A stretch of DNA of 64,000 nt from assembly GCA_001687465.1 (NCBI GenBank), contig LVLI01000314.1, positions 1-64,000 of the forward strand. Reading direction: 5' to 3'. Positions 1 to 11,660 of the stretch are shown here, one piece after another. Source of the DNA: Halocafeteria seosinensis (Eukaryota > Sar > Bigyra > Bicosoecida). The notes below the pieces were generated by a model, which worked only from the letters and a program-made list of their open reading frames with translations, was not told where the DNA came from and searched no databases. The position numbers and the translations under genes were made by a program. How positions within the stretch are numbered: position 1 is the stretch's first letter; every line of letters begins with the position of its first letter.

Positions 1-14
1 GCTCTCTGCTACCA

Positions 15-3000
15 TTGCGGCTCAGGTGCGAGTCGCCTCGGCGCTCCTACTGCAGACAACAATCTATTGCACATGCTCGTTCATGGCTTCTGCACCAAAT
101 GCATGCATGTGTAAACCTCCTTGAAAGTAATCGACCCCTCCCGTGGATGCCGTGTATGTGTCTGTGTGGTGACTATAACGAAAGAAGTTCTTTGGATACC
201 TCGATTTCTGCCACGGCAGATGTTGGTTTAGTTGAGTGTTCACGGAGGACACTACCTGTACGGTCATCTGTTGATACATGGCCTTTGATGTCACTAATTT
301 GGCTTGTAATCCTGGGAGTATGTGGTTTGGCTAAAGATCCTTGCAAAATATCGTCACCGGGAAAGCTCAAACAAAGAAATTGCGAAAGACCTCGGCGATT
401 TCTAAGAAATGAACAGCAATCCTTCTTACGGTTTCGACCGGTGTCAGCACTGGCACCTATTATTGTGGGTATGATCTCTGTATCCTCATGGTTGATGGTA
501 GCTAGCGGACACTGGTCAGTGGAACCAACATCTGGTATACAAGGCAGTATGCAGCATTGCTTTCAATACGTGCATTTTGGCTGTGAGAGTCCAACTCATG
601 TAAATTGCACCGTGGTTGATACGGAAGGCTGTGGTCAGGAGGTTGATGCACACATTTCCCTTCATGCCAGCGATGATCCAAATACTCATGAAGCAAGCGT
701 CGTCGTTGAATTGGGAGAGACTGAAGGCTTCCGAAATTTGTTTATCCTTAGAGTTATGGGCCATGACCATATTCTTGAACCTGCAAATAAATTGCCATGG
801 GCTGAAAATGATCTATCAGGAAGTGGATTTGTTGTTCGAGGAATACAAACTTGTAGAATGTGGTTTAGCATGGAGTCGTGTATTTTCGCAGCGGATTTCA
901 ACAGTGTGAGGTTGCAAAGGACTCTACTGACTCTACAAGATTGTTCACAATGGAGACCACAACGTATTGATTGCTTCATGTACTACCTGATCCTCGAACC
1001 GTATTGTATAAGGGACAGAGGTTTATCGGCCATCGATAGTGCCATCCAGTTTACGTTTTCGAATCCGCCAAGTGTTTCGGCTCTCGAAGATATTGCAGTA
1101 GAACCTGGACCTCCCTCTAGTGGCTCGCTGCTCAACGGGACAGTGTCAATGGACTGGGTCCGGAGTGCTCGGGATTTTTCTCTTTTCGTTTCTTCTGGAC
1201 GTATTGAGATAGATTTTGTTGGTCGTGTAAATATCGTCAAAAGTTCCGCATCTACTAGAGCAGCCTGGAAAACCCACAGCCCTGGTGCCTGGAGTTCGGA
1301 AGCAACATTACGGAACGCGTTTCCTCTGCGAGAAGACTCGTTGCACATCTCTAAAACTTCATGTTTCCTTTTTGGCGCACCTCTTGTGGTTGGAAACAAT
1401 GAGCACTCTGAGGGAATCAGCATCAAATCCCAAATCCTAAGTATACTAAGCATAGCCGTTTTTGGTGTAGTCGCCCACGGCTTTATTTCCATAATGGTGC
1501 TAGTGGATGACAACAAGACGCAAGCAAATGATTCACCGGCTGAAGTGGACGTATACCACTGTACATCGCAGAATATCTCCTGGTATAGTAAAGGGAAAGA
1601 TGAGATTGGTGATTTCGATGCAGTCTGCGTGAGGCCTAGACGTCGTAAAATCCACTCCCGCTTAATGGCGTTTGGACCAGTCTTACTATGTCTAATCGCT
1701 TTGTTCGCTTCGGTGATACTCCCTGGAGAAGTGACTTCCGACGATTTGCGAGACAGTGTCTTAGATGGCAATGAAACTTGTTTTCAGTATTTCCCCGATG
1801 GCAATCTCTTCCAAATGAACTGCACTGTCCTCAACTGGGAGGACCATCACTACGATGCTAACACTTACATTTCCCTGAAGGCAGGTGAAACGTTTGACGG
1901 TGGTGGTCGCGACGGAAAGATCATTGACTTGGAGGGAACTGTAGACTTCCATGGATTGATCACGATTGAGAATGATGGCATTGAATCCTTGGATGAAGCT
2001 CCCTCGATTCGGAATGTCCATGTCAAGAATGGCAACACTGCAGAGGGGGGTGGATTTATTGTTCAACAAGGTCAAAAATATTTTATCGTGGATGCATGTA
2101 GCTCAACAGGGGAAATCACGAACACTTGGGCTGGTGGTATATGTGGCCGGGATGCCGGTCACAACGGAGGCCACATCAAGATGTCGAATTCCTATTCAAC
2201 AGGGATAATACATGGTTTTAGAGCAGGTGGTATCACAGGACGATTTGCAGGAAAAAGTGATGGGACTGTGAATATCACCCGATGTTATTCCACAGGGAGG
2301 ATTCAAAAAGCTCAGGCAGGTGGTATCTGCGGAGACGATGCAGGTTGGGACAATGGGCATGTGTATATCACACAGTCGTATTCCACAGGAGATATTCGTG
2401 GACGCCACAGTGGTGGTATAGTGGCGGATGATACCCCACGGAGTGGCGGTGAACTGCATATTAGAGATTGTTATTCACAAGGAAATATTGAAGGTGAACG
2501 AGCAGGAGGGATTACAGGGGGGCTCACAGGTGGGGGAGGGAATGAAGTAACAGCATCAGGCGATGTCTACATAACGAATACGTATGCTTCCGGTGTTATC
2601 AGTCATCCCGATGGTGGTGGAATCATTGGGCATATACATGAGGACGCAAGTGGTGTTATCAACGTGCAATATTCGGTGTATAATGGCGAAAATGGAGACG
2701 AAAATCCCAATCTCGTAGGAGACGACCAATCTTCTAGCAATTGTTCTAGGTGTGTTTTGACCGAGAAGGGCAATTCGGACACTTTGGATGATATACGAGG
2801 GCAGCTGTATCATCATGAGGGTGTCCAGAAATGGGATAATGAAACCTGGGCTCTCAATGGAAGCGATAATCTGCCAATACTGCGCTTTCAGCTACTGCAA
2901 TCGTTGACAGAATCTAGTCCAACTCCGAGCCCAACAGCATCAAGATCCCCGTCGGCAAGTGGAACACCATCGAAATCTCCATCGTCGAGTGTAACACCGT

Positions 3001-3218
3001 CCCGATCGTCGACCAGTGACTCCCCGTTAATGCAAACGTCTCCAGCAGCTTCAATGAACCCTTCAAGGGTCGCTCCAATCAAGTCTTCTTCATTCAATTC
3101 TTCATCAGTGCGTGACACATCAGTTTCGAAATCTTCGGTGCGCATGAAGGGTCTACAGCTTGGGACGCGAAGTATCAATGCTCCTGTAAGAAGTCGTCGC
3201 TGCAAGAATCAGGAATAA
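15..3218 (+). CDS. Secreted/membrane protein with GLUG-like YSTG repeats, 5' end open
   Basis: The frame is open to the left edge and has no ATG at its first codon, so the gene may start outside the window. The C-terminal half begins at an in-frame ATG at 1665 with a typical signal peptide (MAFGPVLLCLIALFASVILP). It then carries about six repeats of roughly 30 residues built on [YS]STGxI...AGGIxG, between about residues 690 and 890. These resemble GLUG-type beta-solenoid repeats of surface proteins. A Ser/Thr/Pro-rich stalk (SPTPSPTASRSPSASGTPS) follows. The upstream half has its own hydrophobic segment near residue 150 and a weak copy of the same start motif (CFQY...NCTV...ISL). The real gene could therefore be the 517-residue protein from 1665, or a longer tandem product. 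The function is unknown; adhesion or a cell-surface role is inference. Confidence 0.62.
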   Translation: MRLRCESPRRSYCRQQSIAHARSWLLHQMHACVNLLESNRPLPWMPCMCLCGDYNERSSLDTSISATADVGLVECSRRTLPVRSSVDTWPLMSLIWLVILGVCGLAKDPCKISSPGKLKQRNCERPRRFLRNEQQSFLRFRPVSALAPIIVGMISVSSWLMVASGHWSVEPTSGIQGSMQHCFQYVHFGCESPTHVNCTVVDTEGCGQEVDAHISLHASDDPNTHEASVVVELGETEGFRNLFILRVMGHDHILEPANKLPWAENDLSGSGFVVRGIQTCRMWFSMESCIFAADFNSVRLQRTLLTLQDCSQWRPQRIDCFMYYLILEPYCIRDRGLSAIDSAIQFTFSNPPSVSALEDIAVEPGPPSSGSLLNGTVSMDWVRSARDFSLFVSSGRIEIDFVGRVNIVKSSASTRAAWKTHSPGAWSSEATLRNAFPLREDSLHISKTSCFLFGAPLVVGNNEHSEGISIKSQILSILSIAVFGVVAHGFISIMVLVDDNKTQANDSPAEVDVYHCTSQNISWYSKGKDEIGDFDAVCVRPRRRKIHSRLMAFGPVLLCLIALFASVILPGEVTSDDLRDSVLDGNETCFQYFPDGNLFQMNCTVLNWEDHHYDANTYISLKAGETFDGGGRDGKIIDLEGTVDFHGLITIENDGIESLDEAPSIRNVHVKNGNTAEGGGFIVQQGQKYFIVDACSSTGEITNTWAGGICGRDAGHNGGHIKMSNSYSTGIIHGFRAGGITGRFAGKSDGTVNITRCYSTGRIQKAQAGGICGDDAGWDNGHVYITQSYSTGDIRGRHSGGIVADDTPRSGGELHIRDCYSQGNIEGERAGGITGGLTGGGGNEVTASGDVYITNTYASGVISHPDGGGIIGHIHEDASGVINVQYSVYNGENGDENPNLVGDDQSSSNCSRCVLTEKGNSDTLDDIRGQLYHHEGVQKWDNETWALNGSDNLPILRFQLLQSLTESSPTPSPTASRSPSASGTPSKSPSSSVTPSRSSTSDSPLMQTSPAASMNPSRVAPIKSSSFNSSSVRDTSVSKSSVRMKGLQLGTRSINAPVRSRRCKNQE

Positions 3219-4114
3219 TTCAGGCCACTGTTTCACTGTAAACAGCCGAAGAGCCAGCTACACGAATTGGCTTATACGTGCAAGAGGACACTAACAACAA
3301 TAACCCCCCAATCCTATTAAGCAATGAACTGCTAGCTGTACTGTACCGAGGGACATGACGGAAACGATTTTACTGTACCAGAGTGTTGGAAGATGGTAGT
3401 GTATAATAGGCTTGATAAAGCATTTTGCATTTTTCCGTGGTAGATTTCTAAAGCGAACATTCTAAGGTGCTCGTTCGCCACAGTCTTCCGGGTCTTTTCG
3501 CAGTTCGCACCGTATGTGTATGGGAGAGGACTGTTACAACCAATTTGCGATGTATCGTACATTGGTGGCTCCCCGTCTGCAGAACTTGGGGAAGCAGCCG
3601 GTACGAATAACTTATTCCCGTTTCGGTTGGCTCCTCGTACAGGGGCTAGATGAGCTCTATCCTGGCTTGAGCCGCTTGACGGTGTCATTAAGAGTATTTA
3701 ATGATGATTAAGGTTAATGCATACATCCTCCAAAGTTTGTGCATCCCAAAGTAGCTCCAAAGTTTGTTTCAAAACGAACAAGCATCGTTGTTCCAGAACT
3801 CAGTCTGACTTAGTTACTCAGAACTGGTGTGCATTGAGATACCCCAGTATACGTCATGTATCACAGTAAATACTCCACAGAAGGGTTCCAATCATTCCAA
3901 TGTCACTCATTTAACAGAAAGTGGTTGTGAAAGTTGTGAAATACCGTAACTTCAACTTCATCAGAGCCCATGTATCGCCTTACTTCGCGTTATACGGAGG
4001 GTCTAGTTCCATTGAAATAGTTGTGTTTTGCATAGGAAAGAGCTAGTCGATGCGCCATGTGGGCTAAGCGTTTGAAGCAACTGGGCAGTGAAGGTGCGTC
4101 GAAGACTTGCAGCG
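3219..4114. other. Intergenic stretch
   Basis: About 0.9 kb between the GLUG-like gene and the CLASP gene. Only short overlapping open frames without recognisable motifs are present. A short direct repeat (tccaaagtttgt) occurs twice near 3726-3765. I see no supported gene. Confidence 0.6.
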
Positions 4115-7100
4115 ATGCCGCGCCCGTTAAGCGAGTTTATTGAGCATTTTCATGTCTTTAATACAGATGTCCGGACTCGGCTATCTGCTCTCGAGGAGCT
4201 CCATACGTCGCTCCAGAGCCCTGGAGAGAAAGAATCCCAAATACCGGTATGTGAAGGGGAGAAATCGAGCCGTAGTGGTCTGTTTGAACCCCCGAACGCA
4301 TTCTGTGTTATACGCCCATAATGAGGGCATTTCACGTTGTCTAATGTCATGATTTTCTCTTTGTGTATGCTGGGGCAGGATGATTATATTCAAGGAGTGA
4401 CGGCAGAGCTCTCGAAAGCATGTACTGACAACAATTCCAAAGTCATGGAGAAGGCATTTCAATGCATGCCAGCGATTATTAACCAAGTATGGAAGCATAT
4501 AACTGGTTGCATGATGATGTTTTGCTTTTTAGCGCTATGATCTTGTCGCTTACAGCTTGGCGAAGCAGTGCGACACTGCCAAAAGCCGTTCCTTCAGGCA
4601 GCCATCGATGCATTGGGGCATACAAAGGTTCGTCAAGAGTTCGATCCAAAACTAGCATTATGTCCAAGGCACGTTTTTTCCCCCGCTTCTTTTTTGAGTT
4701 TCATTCAGTCTACTGTTAGGGATGCTGCGTGCGAGGCAATGATTGGAATGGCTGCGTCTTGTTGCATAGAAGACGTAGCAAGTAAAATACAGAAACTTCA
4801 TCAACATAAAAATTGGAGGAGCCGCGAACAACTTTGTGTACTCTATGAACGAATGCTCTTTGAAATTGAACTCCCATACCACCGGCTTGCAGCCGAGGGT
4901 CGGGCTGTACTTTCTCAAAGTGATATGATCCATGTGCCAACCAGTTTGTCTCAGGTGAGTTCACCTTTGACATTCGGTTACCAGTGTAGCATCATCTTTA
5001 TACTCTTGGTGTATACAGGCCCTCTCGTTACTAGAAGACGCGCAAGCACCCGTTCGGGAAGCAGCTGTCAGGTGCTTGAGTGCGTTGGTCGCAGTTAAAG
5101 GCCAGAGGATTCTCCAGGAAATAGAACGTCGCAAGGTTAGATTCTTCCTTAGCAAGATCGGTGTTGTTGTGTTACCATCCCTATTACGCGTACTGTCCTT
5201 TAAAGCAGATTAGAAATGGACAACTGGATCGGATCGTCTCGATGTCGAAGACAATGGTGGCGGAGCTTGGTATATCGGCGAATGCGGAAACGAGACAGGG
5301 ACACACGGGTTCTCAAGGAAACGCACCTTCGTCTGGGCTTTCGGGTAGAAATGACTACGAAGGGACGAGTTGTGATTCCGCCAGGAGTAATGATGAAACT
5401 TCAGAGGCACACTCTGTTGGCAAGGCGCCCTCCAAGACCACCGATTACGTCCAGCATGCGTATGATAGCGAACAGATTGATACTGGAATGTATGGCTGTA
5501 CTTTACTCATCGAGCAGCATCATAGTCCGCTGTGGACTCCAGGGGTGATCGGCTTTGCAGGCATCGCAGGACAAATAGCTCCGTTGCAGCTTAAGGGCCC
5601 AGAGCACCTTCGAAACCAAGTAGAGGAGGTGCTTAGAAATCTCGGGCCCACTAGGTCAACTGATTGGAAGGCTCGCTGTGATGCAATTTCTAAATTTCGT
5701 GGAATAATAGCGGCTGGAAAAGGAAACTCAAGTGAAGTACTTACAGTGGCCAAACCATTAAGGGAAGCACTTGCCGAGCAGGTATCCGATTTACGATCTC
5801 AAATAGTTAAAGTTGGGTGTTGTGCCGTAGCTGAGTTGTCAGCAGCAATGAGGGGTGATTTTGAGGGCTTTGCTGGCCCAATAGTGAGCAATCTGTTGAA
5901 ATTGGTCATCAACAGTGTTTCAGTAATGGCATGCAGTGGCCATGAAGCTATTTTGACCATCATTCACAACGCTCCCTCAGGGTACCACCGCCTGGTCCCG
6001 CTGATATGCAAGCATATTCGCAACAGCCGGAGTGCCAAGCTTAGAAGCTGCTGTGGAGAGTACCTACTTAACATTACGCGTGGATGGTCTAGAAGTGTGC
6101 TTGAGAAACATTGGGAGCTATTAGCCGGTTCAATAAGATCGCTAATAGAAGATGCGGACGAAGATGCCAGAAAATTGGGTAGATTACTATTCTGGAGTTA
6201 TTCAACGATGTTTCAACACGAATCAAAGGCATACATTTTTGATCATCTGGACTCAACAGCTCAAAGGCTTATTCAACAAAACGAGGATGAAGCTCGACAG
6301 TACGCCACAGAAGCTCTCCGGCGCAGTGTAACCGAGATTCCTGCCGGATCAGTACTCACAGACGAAGTCACCGTTCATACGTCGGTCAGGAGGCAGCAAC
6401 CCCGAGAAATAAATGGAGACAAACTTCAAGCAAACGGGACGTTTCAGAAAAAACGCGTTCCGGTCGCAGTTGCAGAAGTACAGGACGAAAATGTCTATCA
6501 CGATGACGTTGGTTCACTTTCGTTCCACAACGTGGTTCAACAAGCTCGGGATGCCTCGGAAGGTCCTTCAATTGCCACAAAAGCGAGCAATGGATTCCAC
6601 GAGAACAAAGAGTCTCCAGAAGATCAAAGGATGGAGTTAAAGGAGCGCGCCTTTGAGGAAGTAGGGCAAATGTGTTCTCTGCTGGAAAGTGGCGAGTTCC
6701 AAGCGAAGCATAGAGCTGCCACGAGTTTGTCTAGGATAGCTCAGTTTTGCCGGTCTTCAGTTTCGTCAAAGAGCAGTGCAGAAATTGAGGCTTATCGGGA
6801 TGCTCTGTCCGTTCAGGGATGCCGGATTATGAACTCACTCGCGTATGTTCTCCGTAGCTCCAACACTGAAAGCTCCGCCAACCTCGACCTTTTAGTGGCG
6901 TTGGATGCACTCCTAAAGTGTCCCTTTGTGGTCCGTAGTTTTAGCGTTCAAAGCAAAGACGGAAGAAACTGGATGGAAGTGCTCCGAGAATTAATATCCC
7001 CGATCCTTCAGTGGAGTACAGAAGATGACGAGAGATTGGCTTCTACCGCCGCCGATGTTTTGAAACAGTGTTTTCTCGCTGTCGGCGTGGAAGACTTCGT

Positions 7101-8469
7101 CCCTGCGATCCTCGACTTTTTGAGGAGCAATAACGGGATTGAGAATGCTACTCTTGAACTTTTGCGTGTCATTATTTCGACCCCTCCAGGCCAGTTATAT
7201 TTTTGCAGCGAATCTGCAGAAGCCAATGAGAACCATATGCTGAGCTTGATGAATGGTTGTGCAATGATGGCTCAAGAGCTGCATCAAGGTGGAGTACCAG
7301 GGTTGAGGAACCTTATGGAAAACTTGCATCGTGTGAACAGAGATTGCTTTACAAGCGCGATTTTTAAATTACCAAGTGAACCTCAAAGTCGGTTACTAAT
7401 GTTCTTAGAGACTTACGCCAACCACATATATCATTCCATTCAGCCCCATCGGCGAGCCCGCCCGGGTGGTTCTTCCGAATCCCCCCAAAATCCAGGGGTT
7501 GCTCGGCAGGTGGGGGAAACCAGCGACTCTGTCCGTAGGGCACCTTCTGCAGCTGACTCCGTCAGGATGACTCCTCGAACCGAACCGGATGGAAACGCCA
7601 CATCGGCGGGTGTAACTCCACAGTCAAACGTTCCTTCATTTTCAGCAGAAGAGCTGATTCATTCCCAAGGCCAACTAGAAGATACCCTAAATGAGTTATT
7701 CTCCTCTCAGGCTAATCTATTGAAAAGCCTACATCTCGTTGGCCATGTGGTGGTCTCCCGGGATATCAACCGTCAGAAGCTCTGGAAATCAAACAAGGAA
7801 TATATTGTTAAAGCAATTCTATCGACAATGGCACCAAGCATTGCAGCGGCAGACTCCAACCCAACCGCAACAATTTCAGCTGGGCTTGCAATAATTCGCC
7901 GGATATCTCGTTTTCATGCTGAAGACATCAGTGAAGCTAACATGGCCAACATGGTAGTGACAGAGTTATTGCATACGGTCGCCCTTTACCACAGTAATAA
8001 AGAAATTGTATATAGTCTGCAAAAGACGCTGAATGAGCTTGCGGGTGCTTTAGATCCTGTGTATCTTTGTTTAGCCCCTTTTAAACGTTCGCTAATGATG
8101 TTTAAACGTAATACCGGACAGGAACGAGGGGATGCACCTGAAGAAGTCGTTCCAGTGTCCGTGGCTTTAAAGGCATTAAGGGAGATACTTGCCACCCAAG
8201 TAGCAGAGCGCCAGAGACTTAGCCGAGAAGATGTCCTACAATTTGTCCTAGACCCCGCCGATCAGTTCATGTCCGCAGTGCGCAACATTTTCCTTTCCAC
8301 AGTCGCGGACCTGCGGAAGAATCTCGTTCTTGCAATGGTAGAGGTCTGTTTAATATGCGAGGACGAACTGGAACCGGCGTTACAACAAAATCTTTCTGAT
8401 CCACAAAGGAAACTCTTAGCAATATACGTGCAGCGTGCCAAGAGAACTCGTAGTATGGCGAAAGGATGA
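4115..8469 (+). CDS. CLASP-family TOG/HEAT-repeat microtubule-associated protein
   Basis: The spliced product is about 1311 residues, the usual size of CLASP proteins, which bind microtubule plus ends and promote rescue. Exons are 4115-4246, 4379-4486, 4556-4627, 4709-4954, 5019-5135 and 5209-8469. All junctions are GT-AG and phase 0. The first five exons encode an N-terminal TOG array (for example VRDAACEAMIGMAA and PVREAAVRCLSALVAV). The last exon holds a typical CLASP_N domain at about 5605-6315 (DWKARCDAISKFRGI...LRSQIVKVGCCAVAELS). A disordered linker and a C-terminal helical domain follow. I chose ATG 4115 because the frame upstream offers only GTG. The third intron is 81 nt and has no in-frame stop, so reading through it also gives an open frame. 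I preferred splicing because it restores the TOG helix spacing. Confidence 0.86.
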
Positions 8470-8776
8470 ATTCATGGATCCCCTGAAGCAAATACAGAGG
8501 AAAAACACCACCTCCGGGTTGAAGCCGGGGGCGAAACCACTGCCATGGACGAGGAGATCCCCCGAGCTCATTCAAGATCCCCGTAAGACAAATCCGTAAC
8601 TATCGTTTGGGGGAGTAATTGCCACACACTGATCGCTGCTTCGCTATATCGTCCTAGAGAGGCTTTGTGTGAGTCATGACTTGATATTTGACAATTGTAA
8701 GCAGCTTGATCCACTACGGGTGGGGTGTAGGTCCGTTCTACGTCAAGGGCAAGTTAGAATGATCTAGGCAGTATAT
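8470..8776. other. Convergent intergenic stretch
   Basis: About 0.3 kb between the stop codons of the CLASP gene and the FG-GAP gene. It must contain both 3' ends. I see no coding frame or repeat worth naming. Confidence 0.6.
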
Positions 8777-10588
8777 TTATCGCTCAAGAAGGGACACGCC
8801 ACCATCTTCTTTGGATCTATTGATCGCAAGGGGAAGTCTGTTGCTCTTGCCTAGGTTCTGGTTCCCTTCGTAGTGCGAACCGCGTTCCTCGTAGTTCAGA
8901 GAACCGATCGCATCCCATGCTACATAAGGTGCTTCTGTGTCCGTGTCAGTGACCGTAGCATGCTTCCTTCTTCGACGGTAGTAAACAACTGAGCCGATAA
9001 TTAGAGCGATGCCGGCTACGCTGCCACAAACTATACCAGCTATCTGACCTGGCGTTAGGCCGGACGAATTGCCTTGCCCGTAGCCAAATACGACGACATT
9101 TAACGGTTCATGGAAATTTCTAAAGCAGCTCAAAAACACGTCCGTTCTCCCATCATTGTTAATGTCGCCCAGCGCAGAAGGGTTGTACAGGATGCCGTCT
9201 CCGTCACAATCCAAACGGAACACTGAGTCACTGTTTAAGGTGGACATATTGGTGTGCGCGGGGAATCCTCCTTTTTTTCCCAAGAGAATGTAAAAACTAA
9301 GGGTGGTAGGATAAGTTACGGCACCCATCAATAGATCAGCTGTACCGTCACCGTTGAAATCCCCAATCCCCATGGTCGACTTCATTGTTGATTTATCCTT
9401 GAAACCAAAGCTGGAACCATTTTTTCCGTCCACCACAGATGGGTCTACTTTGGCAGAAAACTTTCCCGACTTGCCATACAATATTGTTACTATTTTCGTC
9501 TCAATACTAACGGGTCCTAAGAGAAGGACTATGTCATCTACACCATCATTGTTGACATCCCCTGCAGGGCCTGCACCCAGAATTGTGTACGCGTCCTGCT
9601 TGGATTTAATGGCGAAACCAGTGTTTGCTCCATCAAGCCCGCCGAGGTCTATAGTTTTCTCAAATGGTTCCGCACTCCCAAAAACAATATACGCTGTGCT
9701 ATCAGAATACAGGCCTACATCCGGTAGTCCATCTCCATTGACATCTCCAGGGCTAAACGGATAAGGTCGTAATCCTGCTCCTGATATGTGAACTCCACTT
9801 GTACCATCCACGTAATCCGTCAGTACCAATGTGGAGGGAAAATCTTTCCTCCCAAAGATGACGTAGCCTCCAGCACCGGAACTGTCTGAGTACACGAGTA
9901 CAAGGTCGTCAATACCGTCCCCATTGAAGTCTCCAATAGACTCTCCTCCTCCTGGTCCTCTCAGTAAGGCATAATAGTCATCGCCAGATACGTCGTGACG
10001 AAGCAATATTTGCGTAGTCAAGCTGACATTTCTTGGTGGACTGGAACCCTTTCCGAAGTTGACATTCAGTGTATGTTGTTTTCTTCCAAACAGAATGTAC
10101 GTCAAGATCTCGTATTCAGAATAGTAATAGTCGTCGTTGTACTGGATGACATCGTCGCCACGGTAGAGTGTGTCATCAAAACCATCACCATTTATATCTC
10201 CTATAGGACCACTTCCATAGCCATGTCTTTCCCGCCAGTCATCATCATCTAAGTGCTGGGATTCACGTTGTACATACCAATCACATTTCCAACGAGAAAC
10301 GGAAAGTGTGTCTGGGAAGGAAGAGTCTCGGCCAAGGTACAGGAACGTGCGGACTGTTGCATCAAAATTATGAACAAACGCAAAGTCGTCGATGGAGTCT
10401 CCATTAACATCGCCCACGGGTTTGACCTCCACGAGCTCTGCGCCTTCCCCACTCAGCTCTGTCGTGGTCACCGTGAACCCTTTGGACCCCGAAATGTCTG
10501 CCAAGGATACGTCAGTGTCAGAGTCCCCCTTCACCGTTTCGACATGGCATGCTACCAGCAGGAGAGTAGCAATGCATCTAAAGATCAT
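8777..10588 (-). CDS. FG-GAP repeat (integrin-alpha-like) type I membrane protein
   Basis: A single-exon protein of about 603 residues from ATG 10588. It starts with a signal peptide (IFRCIATLLLVACHVETVKG). About seven repeats follow, each with a calcium-binding D-x-[ND]-G-D-x-x-x-D loop: DVNGDSIDD, DINGDGFDD, DFNGDGIDD, DVNGDGLPD, DVNNDGVDD, DFNGDGTAD and DINNDGRTD. This is the beta-propeller of the FG-GAP/VCBS families, as in integrin alpha chains. One transmembrane helix near residues 540-562 (AGIVCGSVAGIALIIGSVVYY) is followed by a basic stop-transfer RRRRK and a short cytoplasmic tail. The frame stays open to 11017, so a longer N-terminus is possible, but the signal peptide argues for 10588. 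A cell-surface or adhesion role is inferred from the family. Confidence 0.85.
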   Translation of the reverse strand: MIFRCIATLLLVACHVETVKGDSDTDVSLADISGSKGFTVTTTELSGEGAELVEVKPVGDVNGDSIDDFAFVHNFDATVRTFLYLGRDSSFPDTLSVSRWKCDWYVQRESQHLDDDDWRERHGYGSGPIGDINGDGFDDTLYRGDDVIQYNDDYYYSEYEILTYILFGRKQHTLNVNFGKGSSPPRNVSLTTQILLRHDVSGDDYYALLRGPGGGESIGDFNGDGIDDLVLVYSDSSGAGGYVIFGRKDFPSTLVLTDYVDGTSGVHISGAGLRPYPFSPGDVNGDGLPDVGLYSDSTAYIVFGSAEPFEKTIDLGGLDGANTGFAIKSKQDAYTILGAGPAGDVNNDGVDDIVLLLGPVSIETKIVTILYGKSGKFSAKVDPSVVDGKNGSSFGFKDKSTMKSTMGIGDFNGDGTADLLMGAVTYPTTLSFYILLGKKGGFPAHTNMSTLNSDSVFRLDCDGDGILYNPSALGDINNDGRTDVFLSCFRNFHEPLNVVVFGYGQGNSSGLTPGQIAGIVCGSVAGIALIIGSVVYYRRRRKHATVTDTDTEAPYVAWDAIGSLNYEERGSHYEGNQNLGKSNRLPLAINRSKEDGGVSLLER

Positions 10589-11660
10589 GTAATTTCTTTG
10601 CGTGGTAGAGCGCGGAGGAGCCGCCGCATCCACGCGCATCGCGCTAGGACGCTGCGCCATGTCTCCGTCCACGAACGAGAAATACATCGATTTCAGGGTA
10701 GTAAGCGCGAGCAAATGCAATCCCAATGTGTATGACAGATCTCTTTTCCCGGACCAGCTCTCTGTGAACCATGTAGGCATTGCGGGATCGGCTATCGGTT
10801 GAAGATGTGAGCGAAGACGCCGGACCGGTACTTTGCTGCATGCACCCAGGTCACGACTTGAAAGAGTATATTTATCGCTATGTGTCGTAGATAAATCCCA
10901 CAGAAATAATGTTCGACGCAAACGACGAAAATGGTCTGCAACTACCGGCACAGGACAGAGTTGAGTGGCTTTACATTCATTGTACATCAGGAGGACGCGC
11001 GCTCCTGATGCGTGCATAGGATTCGTACCAAAGCTACCAGGGTGGATAGTTCATAAGAGGCAAGGTACGAGACAGTGGCTTCCCGGTTAGACCACGCCTT
11101 TATCTTCTCTTTTGCTTTCTTCTTTTCATTGTACCAAGGAATACCTGTTTGAAGTTTCCCGACCTGAAGACCTCTCAGGCTGCGTCACGCATCACCATCT
11201 CTGGCTAAAAAGCAGGACACAAAGAGACGTGTTCGCAGCGCTTCAAGGTTTACGACGGCTCCAACAACGCACCACCACTGGGCGGAAGTGGAAATACAGT
11301 AAGCTACTGTGTTCACTACTATGTATTTCTAGTCGATAGTCATACAGTGTAGTACAGGCCGAGGAAAACAATTCGACTTCACTTCATACCACTTACTACT
11401 GTATTACACCCGCAGGCCCTTAAGGGCTGCTCAATATAGTTCCATTCAAATTTACAAGTGCCAAGAAAAACAATTTGACTTCACTTCATACCACTCATTA
11501 TTAGCCCACACGCCCTGAGGCGAGATTCCTCGGATTTTTTCAGAGTTGTTTTGTGAAGTTGAGGTTCCAAAGGAAACCCAGGAGGCCACCGAAGGCTTTT
11601 TGGCTTGTTTGGAGTGTTTCTGTGTCGCATACACGTTCGGAAGTTCATTCGCGTGTAATC
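10589..11660. other. Divergent upstream region between FG-GAP and TPR genes
   Basis: About 1 kb that should hold the promoters of both flanking genes. Besides possible N-terminal extensions of each frame, it contains a direct repeat described separately (11365-11398 and 11466-11499). No other gene is supported. Confidence 0.55.
11365..11499. repeat. Direct repeat pair, about 100 bp period
   Basis: The segment aaaacaattcgacttcactt (from about 11366) and the following tcataccact recur from about 11467 with a single base change (aattc to aattt). Similarity continues more weakly into the next 25 bases (cccgcaggccc against cacacgccctg). The spacing is about 100 bp. The pair lies just upstream of the TPR gene and may be a duplicated promoter segment. 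Confidence 0.75.

Noticed and set aside
983-1771. 262-codon minus-strand ORF inside the GLUG-like gene
   Set aside because: No domain, signal or neighbour supports it. It lies fully antisense to a longer frame with clear repeats downstream, so it is most likely a shadow.
8770-10879. Identical 15-mer agtatatttatcgct at 8770-8784 and 10865-10879, flanking the FG-GAP gene
   Set aside because: A match of this length is expected by chance in 64 kb of AT-biased sequence, and the left copy overlaps the 3' end of the coding region.
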